Assembly: GCF_035582795.1 (NCBI RefSeq)
Contig: NC_134370.1
Span: forward strand, 35,575,501-35,639,500
From: Mycteria americana
Taxonomy: Eukaryota; Chordata; Aves; Ciconiiformes; Ciconiidae
DNA length: 64,000 bases
Reading direction: 5' to 3'
Shown here in pieces: positions 26,501 to 41,500 of the stretch; position 1 is the stretch's first letter; each line of letters starts with the position of its first letter. The position numbers were made by a program, and so were the translations under genes. The notes beneath the pieces were generated by a model. The model saw nothing but the letters and a program-made list of their open reading frames with translations. It searched no databases and was not told the origin of the DNA.

Positions 26501-29500
26501 AAAAATTAAACCCAATCTAGGGAACAATTTCCTGTCCAAAACGAGTTGGATATATACTGACAACACAGCCCACGTGCAAATTAAAGCCGTTTTGTTCTGT
26601 CTCGATAGCTGTTCTGCCCACGCCACATATGCTACGCTGCATCCTGGGAAATTTTCTTCCCGCCCTGTGAGTCTTCTTTGATTGGCCATAAATTGTGAAA
26701 ACGAGGTCACAACTCCTCTGTCCTCAGAAAACTGCCAGAAAACCCTGAGCAGCATTCCCACCATATACTGGCATAAGAACAATTATGAATTAGTGCAACT
26801 CTGTGGTTGTACAACTTGTCCAGAACAACTGAAGCTTGCCTTTTGAAAATCCCACTTCAAATATCAGACACCTGTGTAATGGTGATGTGCTGTATTTTCT
26901 GCTTGCCTAAGGTACACTGGGCAGCTGTTCTGATGTCTTTGCTACAAAGCTTTAAACAGCAATGAAGTCAATCCACAAAAGAAATACAAATGTAAATACT
27001 GTTAAATTAGACGGTGTCTTTTATCAGGCAGACTGACTGAGCCAGAAAAGTCAGACAGACTTTCAAGCATGCAAGTCCTTTGTCAGTCTTATTTTCAAAA
27101 GTTAAAATACCACATTATCAGGAAATAGCTATACTTACCGACGAAAGTAGTAAAATCTACAAAATACTGGTGAGTGAGTTGGTTCTTCTCCTTTCTTACT
27201 TCTTATTAACCTACATTCTCTGCATTTTTGCAAATTTGGTCCTATTTCAGAGCAAGAATCATCCTGCAAAAAGGACTCTCCCGTTTGCTTCAGCTTCTTT
27301 ACTTTGCGCCAATCTTTTAACACTGAGCGAGGTATACCAGCTGCAAAAGTAAGGAGTTTCAGATGAGGTACTGGCAGCCCTTATTCGCAGAACCCAGTCA
27401 GATCAGTCAGCGTTCAACAATTCTGAAAGTACATTTGTTACCTGCATAACATATTTCATTATTACTTCCATTTGTCCGCCTGTCAGCACCGAAGTTTAAA
27501 AAGCATAGCTACCAATTAGACTTATACAGGCAGGAGCACAGTTAACTACTTGCTCAGCTACCAGGAATACCTAGGACACTGTATTTTCTCTCAGATTAGG
27601 TGTATTGTTCACCAAATATTCCACTAAAACCATCTTCAGAATCTCCTTCTTACAAAACAAGCAAAGAAATACAATACCCCAAGAAAGGTAGGTTTGAATT
27701 CTGTTTCAAGTGAAGATGTATGCATAAAAGGCAACAATTTAACAAATGAAAGTGGAGCTTAAAAAAAAAATAAATATCCTACTCCTTCAAAATTTACTTT
27801 TGCTGAGGGTTACAGATATGATTACAGAAAAGCAGCTCTATTCACATGTAACTCACCTGAACTTAATGTAAACTATTTGGCATAAGGAAGAACAGAATCC
27901 ACTTACTCTGTCAAGTTTGTTGGCTTTGCCAACTGCGAAGCAGTGCTGCTAAGCAGTACAATTCTATTTTCGATACAAAAGTCAGCAGATCTGACACAGA
28001 GTAACATGAGGAGCAAATCTATTAAGTAATACTTGCAATTTTCACATACACATTTTGAAACGGAACCATGTTGTTATTTAACCAGGCTTTCATTTTAATG
28101 ACTTTTAAAAGTGGCACCAGTTTTATCTGCAGATAGATAGGACTATCTGTCATTTCGTCTACCACTACTCTGGAAAGTTCATGTCCTGTAAACACGGATC
28201 TCATGTAGAATGGTAGAGAGGTCAGGGTGCTAACTCTGGACTTGGTACCCAGGTTCAGATCTGTATTTTGCCAGAGATGATTTGTGCAAACTTTGCAAGT
28301 GACAGACTGCCTATGCCTCAGTTCATGGCCTACAAAATGCACTCCTGCATGACAGTAACTGGATTAAAACCTGAGTAGAAAAGGCCAAAGGACAGGTTTA
28401 CTAGTCCAAAACAATGTTTTCTGCCTTGGAACCAGAGATCCTGGGAGTCATCTGGGAGCTGCTAGACCTCAAGTTCTGCGGGTAGGAACTTGCAAGACCC
28501 CCAACACTTGCAGGACTGTAAAATGCCTTGCTTTGCAGGAGGGAGCCTTGCAGCCTGGAGCTCTGAGCGCTCTGGCTAGCACACAGGCTCCCAGGGCTTT
28601 CCGAAACAGCATTGGGACAAAGCAGTTTTCAAGCCTGGCAGTATCCAGATACCACCCACGTTGCAAAACTGCTACCAAGCCCCCGATCCTGAATCACAGT
28701 TATCTTCAGCCACTTAGGGGGAGCCCAGGCAGCCATCCCATGGGGACCTGTGCTTTCCTGAAAGCTCCTCAAGGTTCATTATGTTTTTGTATAAATCTTT
28801 GTGGGAAGTCCTTTTCCTAAGAAATTCCCTGACTAGCGCGCTCTCAGAAACTATAACGAAGCTCTCCCAAGATAAACTGACAGGAGCATCAGAAATGCTC
28901 ATCTATTTAATGATTCAAGTAGGAGAAACAGACAGAAAGACCCCAGGTCTATTAAGATTTCACGAGAAGATGGCAAGCACAAGAAGCTGCTACCACAGGA
29001 CAGGCCCAACCTGTCAATGTGCAGGACATAGGCTGTGCGACTCACAACAGAACATAATACCAACTCCTACCCATTTCCCAACCTAAGTTCCATGAAACAG
29101 TTCCATAATGTGTTATCACGTATCACTTTCAAACTCAGGTACCACCAGCCAAAACAAGAAGTGACTGCCTTCCCCTAACTTACGTAAGCAATCCTTCTAC
29201 AACAAATCTACAAAAAATCTTTTGCAACAATATAAAGGTCATAGAGACCTAACATGTTACACATATATATTTACAGTTCACTAAGAAGTGAAACCAATAA
29301 AGACTTTATAGGCATGTTCTCCTTAATCTTCCCTTTGGGGGGAGGTGGCAGGGGGAAGTAATACTACTATCACTGGACCCAAGCCAGAATACCTCAGACA
29401 GACTGCAACACTTCCAGCACCCAATACAACTTAGGCATCAAGTACTCTCAGATACCAGAAGAGTAACTTTATACACTAGGCAATGAAAAGCAAGAGAATG

Positions 29501-32500
29501 TAATTACAGGGAGCAGTACTCATCTTCTTACTACCTGTACTTAAAAATTCTTGCAAAAAGTAATTTAATGGTAGACTTTCTCATACTCAACCAGAACAAA
29601 GACAAAATAATAGTCCTTGGAGAAGAATAAATTGGGATAAAAAAAATAAGGGAAGTTCTTTATTAAGGGACTTTATTTAAGTCCCTCTCATGTTGGCAGA
29701 CCAGTTTCTCTTTTCAGATAAATCTAGTTACAATCTGCTACATGCTACAGCATTGCATTTAAATTGAAATTTTTATTTCCCTAAATTTCTTTATTCCTTA
29801 AACAAGAGGGATGTTAACACCATGTAATACACATGCTAGTCAGGAGTGTGAAATAACTCTCCCTCAAATCTTTCATTAAATTAACCAAATCATAACAGAG
29901 TGGCATCAGGCTCTCAAGGAACTGCCTCTGGCTTCCTGATCAAAGGATGAATTAAACTTCAACAATAGAGAATCTCTCCTTCTAGTAGCGTTCTAAAAAT
30001 AAATGCATCAGATCTTTTTATATATATTTTTATCTCTCTCTCTCTCTCTCTCTCTAGCTCTCTTTCCATATAAGTGGCACAACAATATGCACCAGTCTGT
30101 GGAATTCTGATGGAAGCATAAACCAGTTTGTTTACTGCTCATTTTTAGGCCAAGAACCAGTTTGTTAACACACATATACAAAACGCTGAATTTCTTAAAC
30201 CAGGATATTTAAAATGGCCTCAAGACAGATAAATCTGGACCTACTCATTTACCCAAGCATGCTTTTTAACTCTTTTCCCAGCTATCGTGCATGACAAACC
30301 CTCCAGGATTAAGACTGTTAGACTTCACATGAGTCTGTCTCTTCCGAATCAGATTAATATACTCACTGCTGTTACTGCCGCTCTGTAACTTCAGCTTGCT
30401 TTTTTCTTTGGCACTCCTGCTAAGAACACCATTCGGTTTTACTTCTTCCTCTGTATCACCCTTTTTTTTCTGCAAATCATTTTGTTTCTTTTTGTAAGTT
30501 GGCTTGGGCTGCCGTTTAGTCCTTTGCTCTGACTTGCTCTCACTTTCATCAGAGTCTCCGCTTTCAGAGCCAGACTCGTAAGTTCGTTTTGCTTTTCTCC
30601 TAGGGTGCTTATCTTCCTTCGCAAACTTATCTGCCAAGATTTTACTATCTATGTTATTTTGCAAATCATTTGATGTAGAAGCTATTAAATTGACGGTACA
30701 TGGCTTAATAATTTCTGAAACACTGTTCCCTGAATTCTCTTTTTTATTAGTGTTTTTATCTTCCTCTGAATGTCTTGTTAGCCAAGCCTTTTTCAGTTTA
30801 GTGTGGTAGTTTGGCTGACTTGTCTGGGAAGTTTGCCCACTGCCTACAGAGTTCGCTTTGTTTATTGTATTACAGACGATAGCACTGTCTAGGGAGAGAG
30901 AGGTTGAAAATGTCTGATTTTTCACAGAGTTGGACTCGGTCTCACTGGTGTTACTACTTTTAAACTGAGCTGCAGCCAAGGCTGCTTTGTGCTTTTTCAA
31001 ATGGACAAAGTCGGTGGAGGTGGAGAATCCCGAGCTGGGCTGAGCAGTGCTGCCTGTCTTGCCAGCGGCGGGTGTAACCGGAGCTGGAGTGCTGACCTTG
31101 CATTCCTGGGTCTGCGCCACCGCCTGACTTGCGGCTCTCGAGGCAGTACACTCCAGCGGCACGCAGGCCAAGACCGTGTTTGATAAGGAGTAAGTCACTT
31201 CTGAACTACCCCAGCTTGACACGCTGGTAGTTGTTGCTGCTGATGCGGTGACATCCGTTTTGGTACTGCAGATCATAGTTGTGGTAGGGGTGACAGCACG
31301 AGGAATGCTGCCTTGCGAGACAGCTGGAAATTTCTTTTCATACTGTGTGCGAGCACTGTCTGAGTTCATATTTGGCAGAATGATTCTTCCAGTCTCCCTG
31401 GCTTCCGCTGTTTTCAGGCAATCTGCTTGATTTGTCACAGCTGAAGATCTCTCACTAACTCGATCTTTGGAAGCAGGCTGCATTACTGGTACACTATCAT
31501 ATTTCGTGCTAGAAGGAGGACGCACAATAACAGATGCTGTAGCGGACTGTGACTTTCCACTCATTCTTTCAGCATGCCAATCCACTTTTTCGTTATTTGG
31601 GGCATTATTAGACTTCCATATTTCTGATAAATTCTGTTCAGAAGTGCCCTTGTAAACAGTCTGAGCTTCCTTAGGCTCTGGTACTAAAGTTGGTGGTTTC
31701 TGCAACTCCTGTATTTTGCCACCACCAGCATTAACGGGTTGAACTGGGGTTAGAGTCGGAGGTGAAAGGCTGCTATAGCTGTTTTCCTTCTTCTCCAGGT
31801 TCTGGTGCACAGGGGGGTGAAACACAGGGGCTCTATGCAAGGCAGGCATACTCCGGAGTGTATTTGAAGACGAGACTGACAACTGAGTAGGGCTCCTGCT
31901 GTCACTTCTAAAAGAATTTACAGAGTGAGACTGCACTGACTGCGAAAGCTGCTCGGGCATCTTGCTGCCAGAGCCTTCACTCTCTGGTTGGTGCTTAATT
32001 AAAGGTGGAGGTTTTGAAAGAGAAGAAATGTAAGAGGGGAGAGACTGGGGACTAGCTGCTGTTGAAGGACAATTAGTTTGCTTATCAACATATGCACTTG
32101 AAGCTTCCTTTGATGGGTACGATCTTGGTGGTTCATTTACTACACTGTTAGACAAGGTGGTGAAATAGTTACTCTGCGGCAAACTCTGTGGAACCGAATG
32201 CTTCATTTTATACAGTTCTGACACAGAGCGTTCGGCATCTTTGTCATATTTTATTGAATGGCTTTTGGGACTTGAAGATAAGGACGTTACCCTGGAATAG
32301 TTCTCTCTCTCTCCCTCCAGTGCTTTTATTTTAGCTGTAAAAGGAGCAACTTCAATACTTTCTTGGAGTATCCGTCTGTGTTCTTCTTTGTATTTGCTCA
32401 GTCGCTCCCCAGTCTCCTGTGGTGGCCTTGGCAGCTGGTTCAACATTGGATCTGCAAAATGTCTGTGCATATGGCTCTCCTTTGCTGTCTGCATTCTGCT

Positions 32501-35500
32501 TTGCTCTAGCTCCGTCTTTACCGGTGCAGTTGTAACAGAACGTAAAGGTTCAATAAACGCTTTCCTCTCCAGTTCTCTGTTTGAAAAAGGTTAAGCAGAC
32601 ACAGGTTAGTCTGAATGTAGCGCACCATGCTAAACGGAAGACCTTTCTTCCCGTGCTCCGAACAAAGTTACCTATTAACACAAAATAAACTTTTCCTCAT
32701 ATTATGTACAATTTTCAAAAGTCTTCAGACGACTCAGGAACTCAAATACCATTCCAAGTCAACAGGGCAGAGTCTGTTTTGCAGCACACTGACAAGCTTT
32801 TCTCTATCACAGGCACCCACATTTACAAATAAACTAAAAGGAAGCTAGAAGACAACATCAGCTGCTGAAATGTCCCCTCTCACACAGAGTTAAACAGCAA
32901 ACTTACTCTTTGTGATGCTCTACGATACTTTTGGACAACGGTGGGCTGGAATGCGTTGTCAGTTTGAGAGGCCGAAGGGGATCTGCACTGGATGGTCGCA
33001 CAGGAATGTGACTCAGTAAACCAAGGCTGTCAGCTGAGGTCACCGGGGTGGGTTGGTGTAACCATGGGCTGGGAGTATTCTGTTAACACCAACCAAAACA
33101 AAAAAATAAAATCAGATTTCAATCATGAGACCACAAGAGTTACTGTATCAAGTCCTACCAATGATCAGAGTGAAGTAATGTATTTCAGGATCAAATCATA
33201 CATAGTAAATAAAATTTAACATTTTAAGTCACTTTTTGATCAACTGGAACACCTGACTGTACTTCACCTAGACTTGTGGCATACGAAATAGTTTACACAT
33301 TTCAGAAGCATTCTTAGAACCGTTTAATTTTCAAGCATTCAGCATGAATAGTTAATTCTAGAATGGCATTCAAAGCTCATCAAATTAGCAAACCAATGAT
33401 ATGACTGAGTGTGATAACCCTAATTAATCTGCTTTATTTTGTCTGGCATTTTTATTTGGCATAATTTCATCACCAGCACACTACTAAAACCATAAATGTA
33501 CACACCTGCCATACTTTGCAACATGGCAAACGCACAGTACACACAATTTTGTGCTGTGTACCTAAATACTCAAAAGGCGGGCAATACCAACCTCCTCGTT
33601 TGCACACACCATGATAACTCTTAATTTATGAAACTGTTTTTTAATGGACTACATGGGTAAGTTTCTATTTTTGTATCTTCTCTGAAACTTGTGTTAACAA
33701 CTCTGCAGAAAAGAGCAAGAACAGCTCTCTCTCTCTCGCCTTCCCCCCCTCTCCTCTGAGATCTGCTTATGAGAAACATGCAGAGGAGTGGAAAGGCAGG
33801 GCATCCTCTTGAAGTGGTGCTCAAGTGCTAGGGACCAGCCAAGAAGGGACTGGAATAAGAGTGAGCAGAGCTCTCATGCACTGAGAGCCTGCTTGGTGCT
33901 GCTCCACCCCTAACTCCTGGCACTGCCCAGAACAACTTCCCCTCCTCTGCTCCTCACCAGTCCATCCCACTCCTTCTCCCCAGTCTTTGCGACTCCCAGC
34001 TGAGAACTGCTGCAGCAGAAGGGGAGCCAAGAGCTCTCATGACACATGCATGCAGCAGAGAATAGATTTTCAGGTGCTACAACTTTGAAGTCCCAATTTC
34101 TATACTTTTTTGAATATTTAAAGTAACTGCTTGGGTTTGCGCTAACAGTTTTAGTGCACACGTTTCCCTAGGCCAGGAGTTCCCACGCTGTGTTGAATTC
34201 CCATGAACAGCCTGTAAGCTGTATTAAAGTATTATGCAAAAAAGGCCTGTCACCTTCTCCCTAGAGGAGCTGGGGAACATCTGCTTGAGCACCAAGCATT
34301 GCCCAAACAGCTTCGTGACTCCACCTGCAACCATCCAAGGCCCAGCCCAAAGACAGGAGCTGCCGCTGCCACAACCACCTGTGGACAGTAGGAAAAGGTG
34401 GGCTTGGGGGCACGCTTCCTTCAGCGCACAGACATGGCTCAGCCCTGAGCCGAGGGTGGCTGCTGCTGCTGTTACAGCTGAAACACAGAACCCTTTCTGC
34501 GATTGTGGCATCCATGCAAACCGACTTTGGAAACACCCATTCTGGGTTTCTAAGATGTATTTAAAAAAGGCCTCCAGTGCGAGAGCCAGAAGACAAGTCA
34601 CCACAAGACAATTGCCACATATCAACATAATTAAAAAGCTACGTGCCTTGGTATGCAGGCCTGCATACTTCAGGCAGCCAAAGTGAAAACAGTCTATCGT
34701 AAGTTCTTCAAAATGGACTTCAGCATGGGGTGGAGCAGGCAGCAACATGAAAAGATAAATCCACCTATAGTTTTCTCTTAGGCTTTTCTTTGCTGCATTT
34801 GACTTTATCACATTTTAGATCAAACTGACTTCATATTACAAGGCCAACTCAAACTGACTGTTTGGGAAAGACTTAGCCACAATGGTTTGGCTTTTCTCAA
34901 GAATGAGGCTGAGGAAGAATAGCTTTCCCCATGATGAAAAAGAAAAAAGATCTCTATAACCATTCAGAAACTCCAAGCTTTGACGCAAAGGCTTACAATT
35001 TGGCAGAAGGACCACTGTCAGCGACATGCCTTTTGTGGTCCCCGTGAAAATCTGCCCAAATTAGGCCAAGTTGAAAGCCTCTAAAAATCAGTATGCACAT
35101 GCTCGGTGGAGCTTTGATTGAAGCTGGCAGTAAAGCTCTCCAAAGTTTCTGTCTGCGCTACACATGCTTCATCTTACACTATTCCTCTAAGGTGCCTGCA
35201 ACGAGCATACTGTATCCCAAGCCTGCAGGAGCTGAGAAAACTTTTCCTGTAATTGCTACGTCTGCCTGCCAAACACCGCCACCGCACTGGGCGCTAGGCT
35301 GAAAAACACAAACCATTTCTTCTGAGACTTCAGTGCTTATACGCAGCATACAGACAGAGGAATCACCCTGACTTGAATACAGAGGAGTATAAAGCAGATG
35401 GGAAGGCAGGGATGTGTGTCAACAGGAACAGAAGGGGAGAAAAAGATATGCCAAGAGAGGGTACACAGATAGGTGTAAAGACAAGAGAAATGGGTGTACA

Positions 35501-38500
35501 GTGCAAGAAAGATTTATAAATGCTAGAGTATTTCTCTTCAGAACTTCACATTGGATTTAGGACTCCTCCTGTCTCAGCCTTTCTCCATTATTTAGCAAGC
35601 ATACATGAAATTTCACTATGAAGATGATTGTCCTACCTCTGCTAGTATTTAACTTACCTAATGGTTTTCATAGTTTGAGGTAGAAAGTATTCAGCCAGTG
35701 GACTCAAGGTCCCAAACCAGCTGCTTGATAGTTCTGTGCCTACTCAACCCACCGTCAATGCACTCAGTACAATACAAACTACCGAGTCTACACCTAGAAA
35801 ACCACTACTGGGAGACACCAGCCCCGGCTAAATACATCATTAAGAAATGCGCACAACTTACCCTTCTCAAGGAAGCCTCCGCGTTAACAGGAGTTTCTGG
35901 GTGGACCCATTTGGAGGAGGGCAGACCGAGTCCTGAGTAAGCATGTGTTCCATTTGGATACTGCCAAATAATTGGATAAAGCCCTAGCTGATTATAGGAA
36001 GCAGAAGGATGAGCTTGTCCAAGAAGATGTGGAGACTGGTGTTGTAACATCTGTTGCTGCTGCTGGTGTGCTAATGCCAAATGGCTTAAGCTGCTAGCAT
36101 GAGCAGTCTCTAGTCGCGGATGGCCACCCAGCAAGGAGGCAGCAGGCACTCCGGGTAACACTGCAGGAAGTAGATGAGGGTGATGAACAGAATGGTGAGA
36201 TGCAGTACTAAGGGGGTGAGTGTTAATAGCGGACAAGGGAGCCTGAGCTGAAGACCCAGCTAGCAGATGGGATGAACCAGTTAATGCAGGATGATGAGCG
36301 TTTGGATTTAAACAGGTTCGGTGGGATGAGGAATGCAGAGGATAATTATGCTGATGCAAGTAAGGTGAAATGTGATTAGTTCCTGTTTCTTGTCCAATCA
36401 GAGTGGGGTCCCTGTACACCGTGAAATGTTCATTCTTGTCAATGATAAGAGGGCTTTTAGTAGCTTCTAGAGCACTAACTCTAGCTGGAACCGGATGAAA
36501 ACTAGACCTAGGCAAATCATGATCAGTTTTATTGGCTGACCTTGTTAATCCAGTAGCATGGCTGTTTTGGGAACTAACCTTAGACTTCACAGTATCAGAA
36601 GATTGGGTCAATTTAGGCTTAACATCAGGTGACTTTGTTTTAGGATGATCAACTGAAGCACTAGGTTTTGACTTCACAGAATCAGGGACTGGACTTTGTT
36701 TATGCAGTTTACTCTCTTCTGCTAGAGAAGCTACATTTAACGAAGACATAAATGAGCCATACTGCACTTTTTCTTTTTCAGGATTTAAGTGTTCATTTAC
36801 TGGTAACGTTTTTACAACCCCAGGTTGTATCAAATCTGCTTTGTTAACAACACTGCTAACCCAACTTTGATCAGCTTCCTGTTTTCTTGCTTCAAGGAAA
36901 TTTGCATTTGCAAACTGCTGTTTTAAATCACTGCTGTGAGATTCCATTTTCTGAACCGTTTGCAAACCAAAGGTACTTGCAGCATTATCCTGACTCTCCT
37001 TTTCAGAGTTGTTTTCCTTAGTAATATCAACAACACATTTCGGACTAGGTGGTCTGGGTACAAATTGCTCATTTTTTAATTCCGCAGTATGATGTTTTTC
37101 TGCATTGCACTCTTGCACATGTGGATCCTTGGCATTCTGCTCATAAGGTGTTGGCTGCTCTGCTGCATGGAGTGAAGATTTTTCCTGCTGATCTAAGAAG
37201 GATGACTTCAGTCTTTCTGTCTCCTCCTGTTTTTTAGCCTCCTGTATTTCATCCCATGGAGACCGTCTATCTGTTAGTGTCTGTTCTACTCCCTCAATAG
37301 TTTGGGATTTTCCTTCTTCTCCGTTTATCTTTGAAGTGTTCTTGCTTTTTAACTCATTTTCAGAATTTTGCTCTGAGGATGAATCTGTTAATCTTTTATT
37401 TGAAATTTCTGAGTCACTGCTCTCAGAGTAATCTGAGATATTGTCTGTCCGCAGTCTCTTCATATTTAATTTTTTTTCATCCTCTTCAGGTTTTCTTCTT
37501 TTACTAAGGAAGTGTTTATTTTTGTTTTTGGGGTTTTCTGTAAAAGATAAAAACATGTCTGTAACATTTTCAGTCTAATATGGTTTTAAAAAGCTCTCCC
37601 TCCCTTTCCAATAACTGCTTTTACCTCCTCGACCTATATAATCGTATCTTTCTTCTTTCATCTTCTCTTCATCAGGCATACTGCTATCAGAGCCTTTCCT
37701 CTTATTTGGCCGAGTATTCCTCTGTTGCTGGTGCTGGTGAGAATTCTGTTTTGGTGCTGCAGTTTGGGAATTCATTGCTGGTCTGGGGCTATTTGCTTGC
37801 GCACGTGTATAATGACCCTGAAAATAATTTTGTGATTAATGGACTTAAATGCAATTTTAATAGAGACTTTAAACATGTATTTTTAATATTCGCAATATAC
37901 GAAAATACTTAGGTAAAAAGATAAATGTATCTACGTGGACTGTGTTGCTGTTCTGGTTGGAACGAGACCGTCGGCGTGAAGTGATGCCAATATTTTCACC
38001 TTTCAACAAAGAGTGAACAACATCATCTAGAAAGGTCATCTGAACCATAGAAGGATCGACATTCTGAGGTTCTAACACCTGGTTTATTAAAAAAATAAAA
38101 AATAATAATCAGCAGATGTTCAAACACTGTCCAATCTGTATTTTCTGTATCAATGTTCACCAGTCTATTTTGTGTGCTAAAGACTAGTCAGAGAAAAGCC
38201 TACTTAATCCTAACAAGCAGAACTGACATATGACTCTCAACAAAGGCTGGCAATAGAGTAAAACCAAAGCAAATATGTCTTTACATATCACCGTAAAAAT
38301 AACTTCGTTTTTTTAAAAAGAAAAAGTACCCCACCACCACTTCCTTCCCCTTCATTGACCTGCAAATTTGAAATTAAAAAACACTGAGGTCTTCACAGAG
38401 TAACCCTGAAGTAGCAATTACAATATACAAATGTTTTGAAAAATTTATTTCATATACTATAAAATGTACTGCAGAAGCACATTACAATACTGCTCCCAAC

Positions 38501-41500
38501 AGAAGCAAAACTGCTGAAAGAAAGGAACCACAATGACTGGAGGGAACAACTCTAAGATTGGCAGAGTGTTACTAGTAAGTGATGATATTTCAGGAAGAAG
38601 GAAATGCTAACCAGATCTTTAATCAATGTGTCACAAAGTGAAAAAAAATATTCGGGGAAAATTAATTAGAGCAAATTAAGGGAAAGAACGTATTTGAGCA
38701 TTAGACTTAAATCTTAAATCTTTATTGTCACACATGATTTTATCAGTCATTTCAAGGCAGACGGGTCATTCACTATGTTAACTTTGAGTCATTACCCTGG
38801 TCTCCTGAAATAGAATTCATTACTGCCACTAAAAATACCAGCATTAATTCTTTTTGTAACATCAACTTCAGAAATACAACTAAAACCCACCACAGTAAAT
38901 GTAAATTAGGGCTGCAGTAAACGCTTAATTCAATAAATTGTGAAAAATGGATACTTCAATTGCCTGGAAGAAGCAATCACTACTGCAGTGCTAAAAGATT
39001 TCAGCATTGAGAAAAGAAATTCTCAGCGCTGACAGGGAAGACCAGTTCTTAAAACTAGATTGCTTCACTTCAAAGACTTGACTAGTCAAATAGCAACAGC
39101 AGAAGCAAAGCAAAACTGTCGGACTGGTATTAATCCTATCACTGCACAAATGTTCAGCTTCAGGATGGTTTTAACTGCTAGTCCAATGCAAAGTCATGCC
39201 GTGGTTTCAGCAGTGACAGACTCACCCTGCTGGAACTGAACAACTCAGTGTATTTCAGAGTACCACAGAAAAATTTAAAAACTCCCAACGTGTAGTTTAC
39301 TTGAAGCTTGTTTTCCGGATATCACATATCAAACTCACCTGGTCATTCATAACAACCATAGTGCGGGTGAAGAGATCATGATGAGTAATGATACCAGTAA
39401 ACCACTGGGTGGCAGAATCCTGTCTGTACACTCTCACCCTATAACCATTTAAGGAGTACGGACCTTTAGAAGGGGAAGAAATAAAAAAGCCATTGAGGAA
39501 TTCAGCAAAAAAAAAAAAAGTATATAAATGGGTTTTCCTGGTTTTTTTTAAGCTTCATAGCAAACACATAGCATGCATGGCACGGACAGCAAACTACAGG
39601 CAATTCTGGCACAGCACTGCCTGTGGATTTTACTTGTATTCAGGAAGACATTTTGAAATGCAAATGGTACATTTAAGCATGCTTTAAGGTCAATTATGCT
39701 AACGTTTTCAACATACAATTTTCTTATGTAACTAAATCTTTCTGCAACCATGACGACAAACGATGGGAAAATTCCTGCCTACAAACAGCAACCATAGAAA
39801 AGTAATCTGAAAGGCTAGAAAGTGGCAGCAGCAGGTTACACAGAAGCTATTTAACAGGCTAGTCACATGCCCAGATGCTTTGCTGACGAAAAGATTTACA
39901 TCTTGGTGGTTAGGTTCTGCATCTGCCAAGTCTTTCCCATAAGTGACCACAGAGTTTCTCTCCATTACAGCAGTCAGAAAGGCAGCTGAGTGATCCCATC
40001 CCTGCTACGGCCACACAGAACACTCAAAAACACACATGCTATGAAGACACTAGCTCCTGTTTTCAGATACATCAACTGCAAAGAAACCCTGCACACTGTC
40101 CCTTTGCAAAAATCAGTTTAGTTCACCTCCAAAAGCCCACAGTGGTGGGGAGATAGTATAATACAGTACTTATTTTATAGTTGGTTTCAAGACCCAGAAA
40201 TTGAGGTTCAAAAATTTTATTCACTTTCAATGTCTCATTTGATCACCGGGACCCTACGTTTCATCGCACTTAGTGTTATTTTGTATGACCAAGCAACACT
40301 GCCACTGAGTTCAGTTCCAACTGTGTGGGTTTCGCTACTTCCACAACCAAACCCCAGGTCAGGTGTACAGAACAGAAGCAAAACCAGTCAGCGACAACCT
40401 ACAAAAAGCCTAACTTAAATGATTTAAGAGTGCCTAGTTGCTCAACCGCACAGGCAAGGCCAGAACTCCCGTCTTTCCTAAAGATCGTTTTTTTCCAATC
40501 CCTGCCCAGTACATTAAGTAAGCTTAAACATCTGCAGCAAGCAGGCCAGGGACCTCGCAGGTGACTGCTTTCTCTAGTAAAATATCCATATTCATACGAC
40601 TGGGTCCATTATACTCTCTGCATGAGAAAGAGCACGATCATAAGGACTGTTTTTAACGTCAACATTTGAGAGATCAAGAGAAGTGCAAAAGCAGTAATAA
40701 TTTAGACATTTCCAAGTGGTCTTAGGGTTCAATTTTGGAACCTTAGCAAGGCCTTTTGAAATACCTTTTGCATGTGATTATCTAGGTTTTAAAACAGCTG
40801 GGAAATGGAAACACCATGCAATGGCACCCTTCTTTCACCCACGTCCACATCATTCACCGCACAACTGAAACCTCGAGACCCAGTGAACCCTCTGAGCTAC
40901 CCATGTCAACTCATTCCCGGAGCATGTTTCCAGCTGCACAGACAAGGGTCAGAAGTGCGCCAGCATGTGCACTGCCAATCACCGATACGTATGGGCAGAA
41001 AAAGATGAATCTACAAGCTTGTGTCTCACATTCCTGGTCTTGGACCAGATGGGGTTCCTGTGGGGATACATTTCCTGATGGCTTCTCTCCAACTCTTACT
41101 CCATAGGCCCCTGCAAAACGCCTCCAGCTCAGCTCCCACACTTCTGGCTGTCTGACCCAACCCAACATGTCTCAAACTTTTCATGGCTGTCCCAAAGCTC
41201 TGCCTTGTTCAGCCAGTCTCAGTAAAATTTTGCCTGTGTCTCTTCATACAAATTTCCCATTCCTAGTTTCCTATCCCAGCTCCTCCTCTCTTGCATCCTA
41301 CTGTTAACTGCACAATGATTTTCAGTCTCTTGCATAACCAGAACCAGCCTCTCCCCTCTCCCCAGCTTCTTGTCTCATTTTAGCATTTACGATTCCAGGC
41401 CACTGGCTTCCAAGTCCTTTCCCAGTCTTCTCAGCTTACAAGCTCCATCCTCCCTTCTCCATCAGCTTCCAGCTTCTCTTACACTCTTCTGCACTGACCC

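Larger units (their letters stand above)
27341..30366 (-). other. JMJD1C intron 10
   Basis: Three-kilobase intron with a MIR-like fragment (28205-28345) and a (TC)n microsatellite (30033-30055). A moderately GC-rich stretch at 28400-28780 has no recognisable identity. The exon 10 frame stays open to a stop at 30268-30266. Confidence 0.6.

Noticed and set aside
34224..34811. A 195-codon minus-strand open frame with hydrophobic stretches in intron 8
   Set aside because: It is overlapped by a 150-codon plus-strand frame, has no family resemblance, and has no splice sites joining it to JMJD1C in phase. GC-rich sequence keeps frames open by chance.
40160..40225. Sequence faintly like reverse MIR (AGAAATTGAGGTTCAAA)
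   Set aside because: The match is short and interrupted, too weak to list.
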